NCBI RefSeq assembly: GCF_000212815.1
Contig: NZ_GL890985.1
Coordinates: 1,298,600-1,362,599, forward strand
DNA from: Streptococcus sanguinis SK49
Lineage (GTDB): Bacteria; Bacillota; Bacilli; Lactobacillales; Streptococcaceae
Reading direction: 5' to 3'
Length of the DNA: 64,000 nucleotides
In this document: one piece after another, positions 63,081 through 64,000 of the stretch
How the letters are laid out: every line of letters starts with the position of its first letter
How positions within the stretch are numbered: position 1 is the first letter of the stretch
Notes under the pieces: generated by a model
What the model saw: the letters and a program-made list of their open reading frames with translations, nothing else
Told to the model about the DNA's origin: nothing
Databases searched by the model: none
Made by a program: the position numbers and the translations under genes

Positions 63081-64000
63081 CTAAAATCTACGATGACGAA
63101 GGTAATAATATAGATAGCAAAGACCAACAAAAGGTAGGCCAAAATAAAGTCCTGCTCTTTGGGACTTATCCCAAGCAATCCCAGCGACAGATAGAACCAA
63201 AAGAACTATCGTAAAGTAAGGCAAAAAAGGACTAAAGGGAGTTTTGAAAGCCAGTTCCTCTTCCTGATGTTCTTTCAGCCATTCTTTGCGGAAACGAATT
63301 TGAGCAATGGGAATAGACAACCAAACAACTACCACAGCAAAACCAGCAATCGAAACCAAAGCTAGGAAAACTGTGTCTGCCGCATAAAAACTTGCAAAAA
63401 GTGATAAAGCGGCCCCTAACATAGATAATAAGAGAGCTCTCATCGGTACGCCATGACGATTAATTTTTACAACTTTTCGGCTGATCATTCCTTCATTTGC
63501 TAAAGACCACAGCATACGACTGGAGGCATATAGACCAGAATTTCCCGCTGATAAAATAGCTGTTAAGATAACAAAATTCATGATATCCGCTGCATAAGGT
63601 AAGCCAATCTTATCAAAAACAGTTACGAAAGGAGCCTGTGTCACTCCTGCTTCCTTGACTGGTAACAAAGCAGCTAGAACAATGATTGTCAAAACAAAGA
63701 AAATTACCAAACGACCAATCGTTGTTTTAATAGCTTTAGGTACAGCTTCTGTCGGATTATCCGTTTCTCCTGCTGCAATACCAATGAGTTCTGTACCTGA
63801 AAAGGCGTAGTTCACTGCCAGCATAATAGACAAAAGCGCTGTCCAGTTTTTAGGAAAAGCTCCATGAGCTGTCAAGTTACTGAAGAAAGGCGCGTTTTGA
63901 TGGTGACTCATAGGAATCAGACCAAATATCGCACCAAGCCCCAAGATAATAAAGACAATAATCGTAATAACCTTGATACTTGAAAAGTAGAATTCTGCTT
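63081..64000 (-). CDS. mmuP: Amino acid permease, probably S-methylmethionine transporter (partial)
   Basis: The gene runs off the right edge; 63081-64000 encodes the C-terminal 306 or so residues. The frame is open to the edge (the TTG at 63944 is internal). It has the APC-family motifs GTELIGIAAGETDNPTEAVPKAI and GLYASSRMLWSLANEG, and about eight membrane helices are left. Close linkage to mmuM supports S-methylmethionine as substrate, though the family also moves other amino acids. Confidence 0.85.
   Translation of the reverse strand, partial: AEFYFSSIKVITIIVFIILGLGAIFGLIPMSHHQNAPFFSNLTAHGAFPKNWTALLSIMLAVNYAFSGTELIGIAAGETDNPTEAVPKAIKTTIGRLVIFFVLTIIVLAALLPVKEAGVTQAPFVTVFDKIGLPYAADIMNFVILTAILSAGNSGLYASSRMLWSLANEGMISRKVVKINRHGVPMRALLLSMLGAALSLFASFYAADTVFLALVSIAGFAVVVVWLSIPIAQIRFRKEWLKEHQEEELAFKTPFSPFLPYFTIVLLVLSVAGIAWDKSQRAGLYFGLPFVGLCYLYYYLRHRRF

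Overview
The window is a low-GC Firmicutes chromosome segment from the genus Streptococcus. Gene content points to the sanguinis group, and most likely S. sanguinis or a close relative. The evidence is the YSIRK/LPXTG surface proteins, the pneumococcus-like orders prfA-prmC-sua5-glyA and ccdA-tlpA-msrAB-two-component system, the Tat/EfeB iron cluster, and an IgA1-protease-type metalloprotease with ten tandem repeats of about 20 residues. The species call is an inference; no rRNA lies in the window.

Layout. 1-5.2 kb: SRP genes (ffh, a small unnamed gene, ylxM), an autoregulated GntR regulator, and guaA. 5.2-7.4 kb: two secreted or anchored proteins (DUF1002, DUF915 hydrolase). 7.4-13.4 kb: a tightly packed operon tdk-prfA-prmC-sua5-glyA-nucleoid protein-Pmp23-like lysozyme. 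13.5-15.8 kb: tautomerase, MATE pump, xpt. 15.8-20.6 kb: efeO-efeB-efeU-tatC-tatA, an iron-uptake operon carrying its own Tat translocase. 20.6-27 kb: ClC channel, NADH oxidase, ApbE flavin transferase and two FMN reductases. The second reductase ends in two copies of an ApbE-type flavinylation motif. 27-33.9 kb: an extracellular thiol/methionine-repair locus (two CcdA, two TlpA-like lipoproteins, MsrAB, a methionine-rich lipoprotein) with a YesM/YesN-type two-component system. 34-37.5 kb: an OmpR-type two-component system beside a two-repeat SSURE (PavB-like) adhesin whose promoter carries a SaeR-like box. 37.6-43.6 kb: BrnQ, a GNAT protein and a heterodimeric ABC exporter. 43.9-49.5 kb: the M26 protease.

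49.77-60.03 kb: a degraded integrative element inserted in the 3' end of rplL. It is bounded by a 28-bp perfect direct repeat containing the core TTATTTAAGAGTAAC. It holds a tyrosine integrase with one internal stop, a DUF3173 gene, an IS110 transposase split by an IS200-like element, a large repeat-bearing LPXTG adhesin with a one-base frameshift, and IS30 remnants. After it come rplL, rplJ with its L10 leader, a formate/nitrite transporter, mmuM and a truncated amino-acid permease running off the window.

The strongest leads are: (1) ApbE plus a reductase with a doubled DATSGAS tail, which suggests a cytosolic covalently flavinylated NAD(P)H reductase; (2) a methionine-rich lipoprotein co-transcribed with MsrAB and its electron-supply proteins, which suggests a sacrificial oxidant scavenger; (3) the rplL-borne element that carries the adhesin and appears to have supplied rplL with a replacement terminator.
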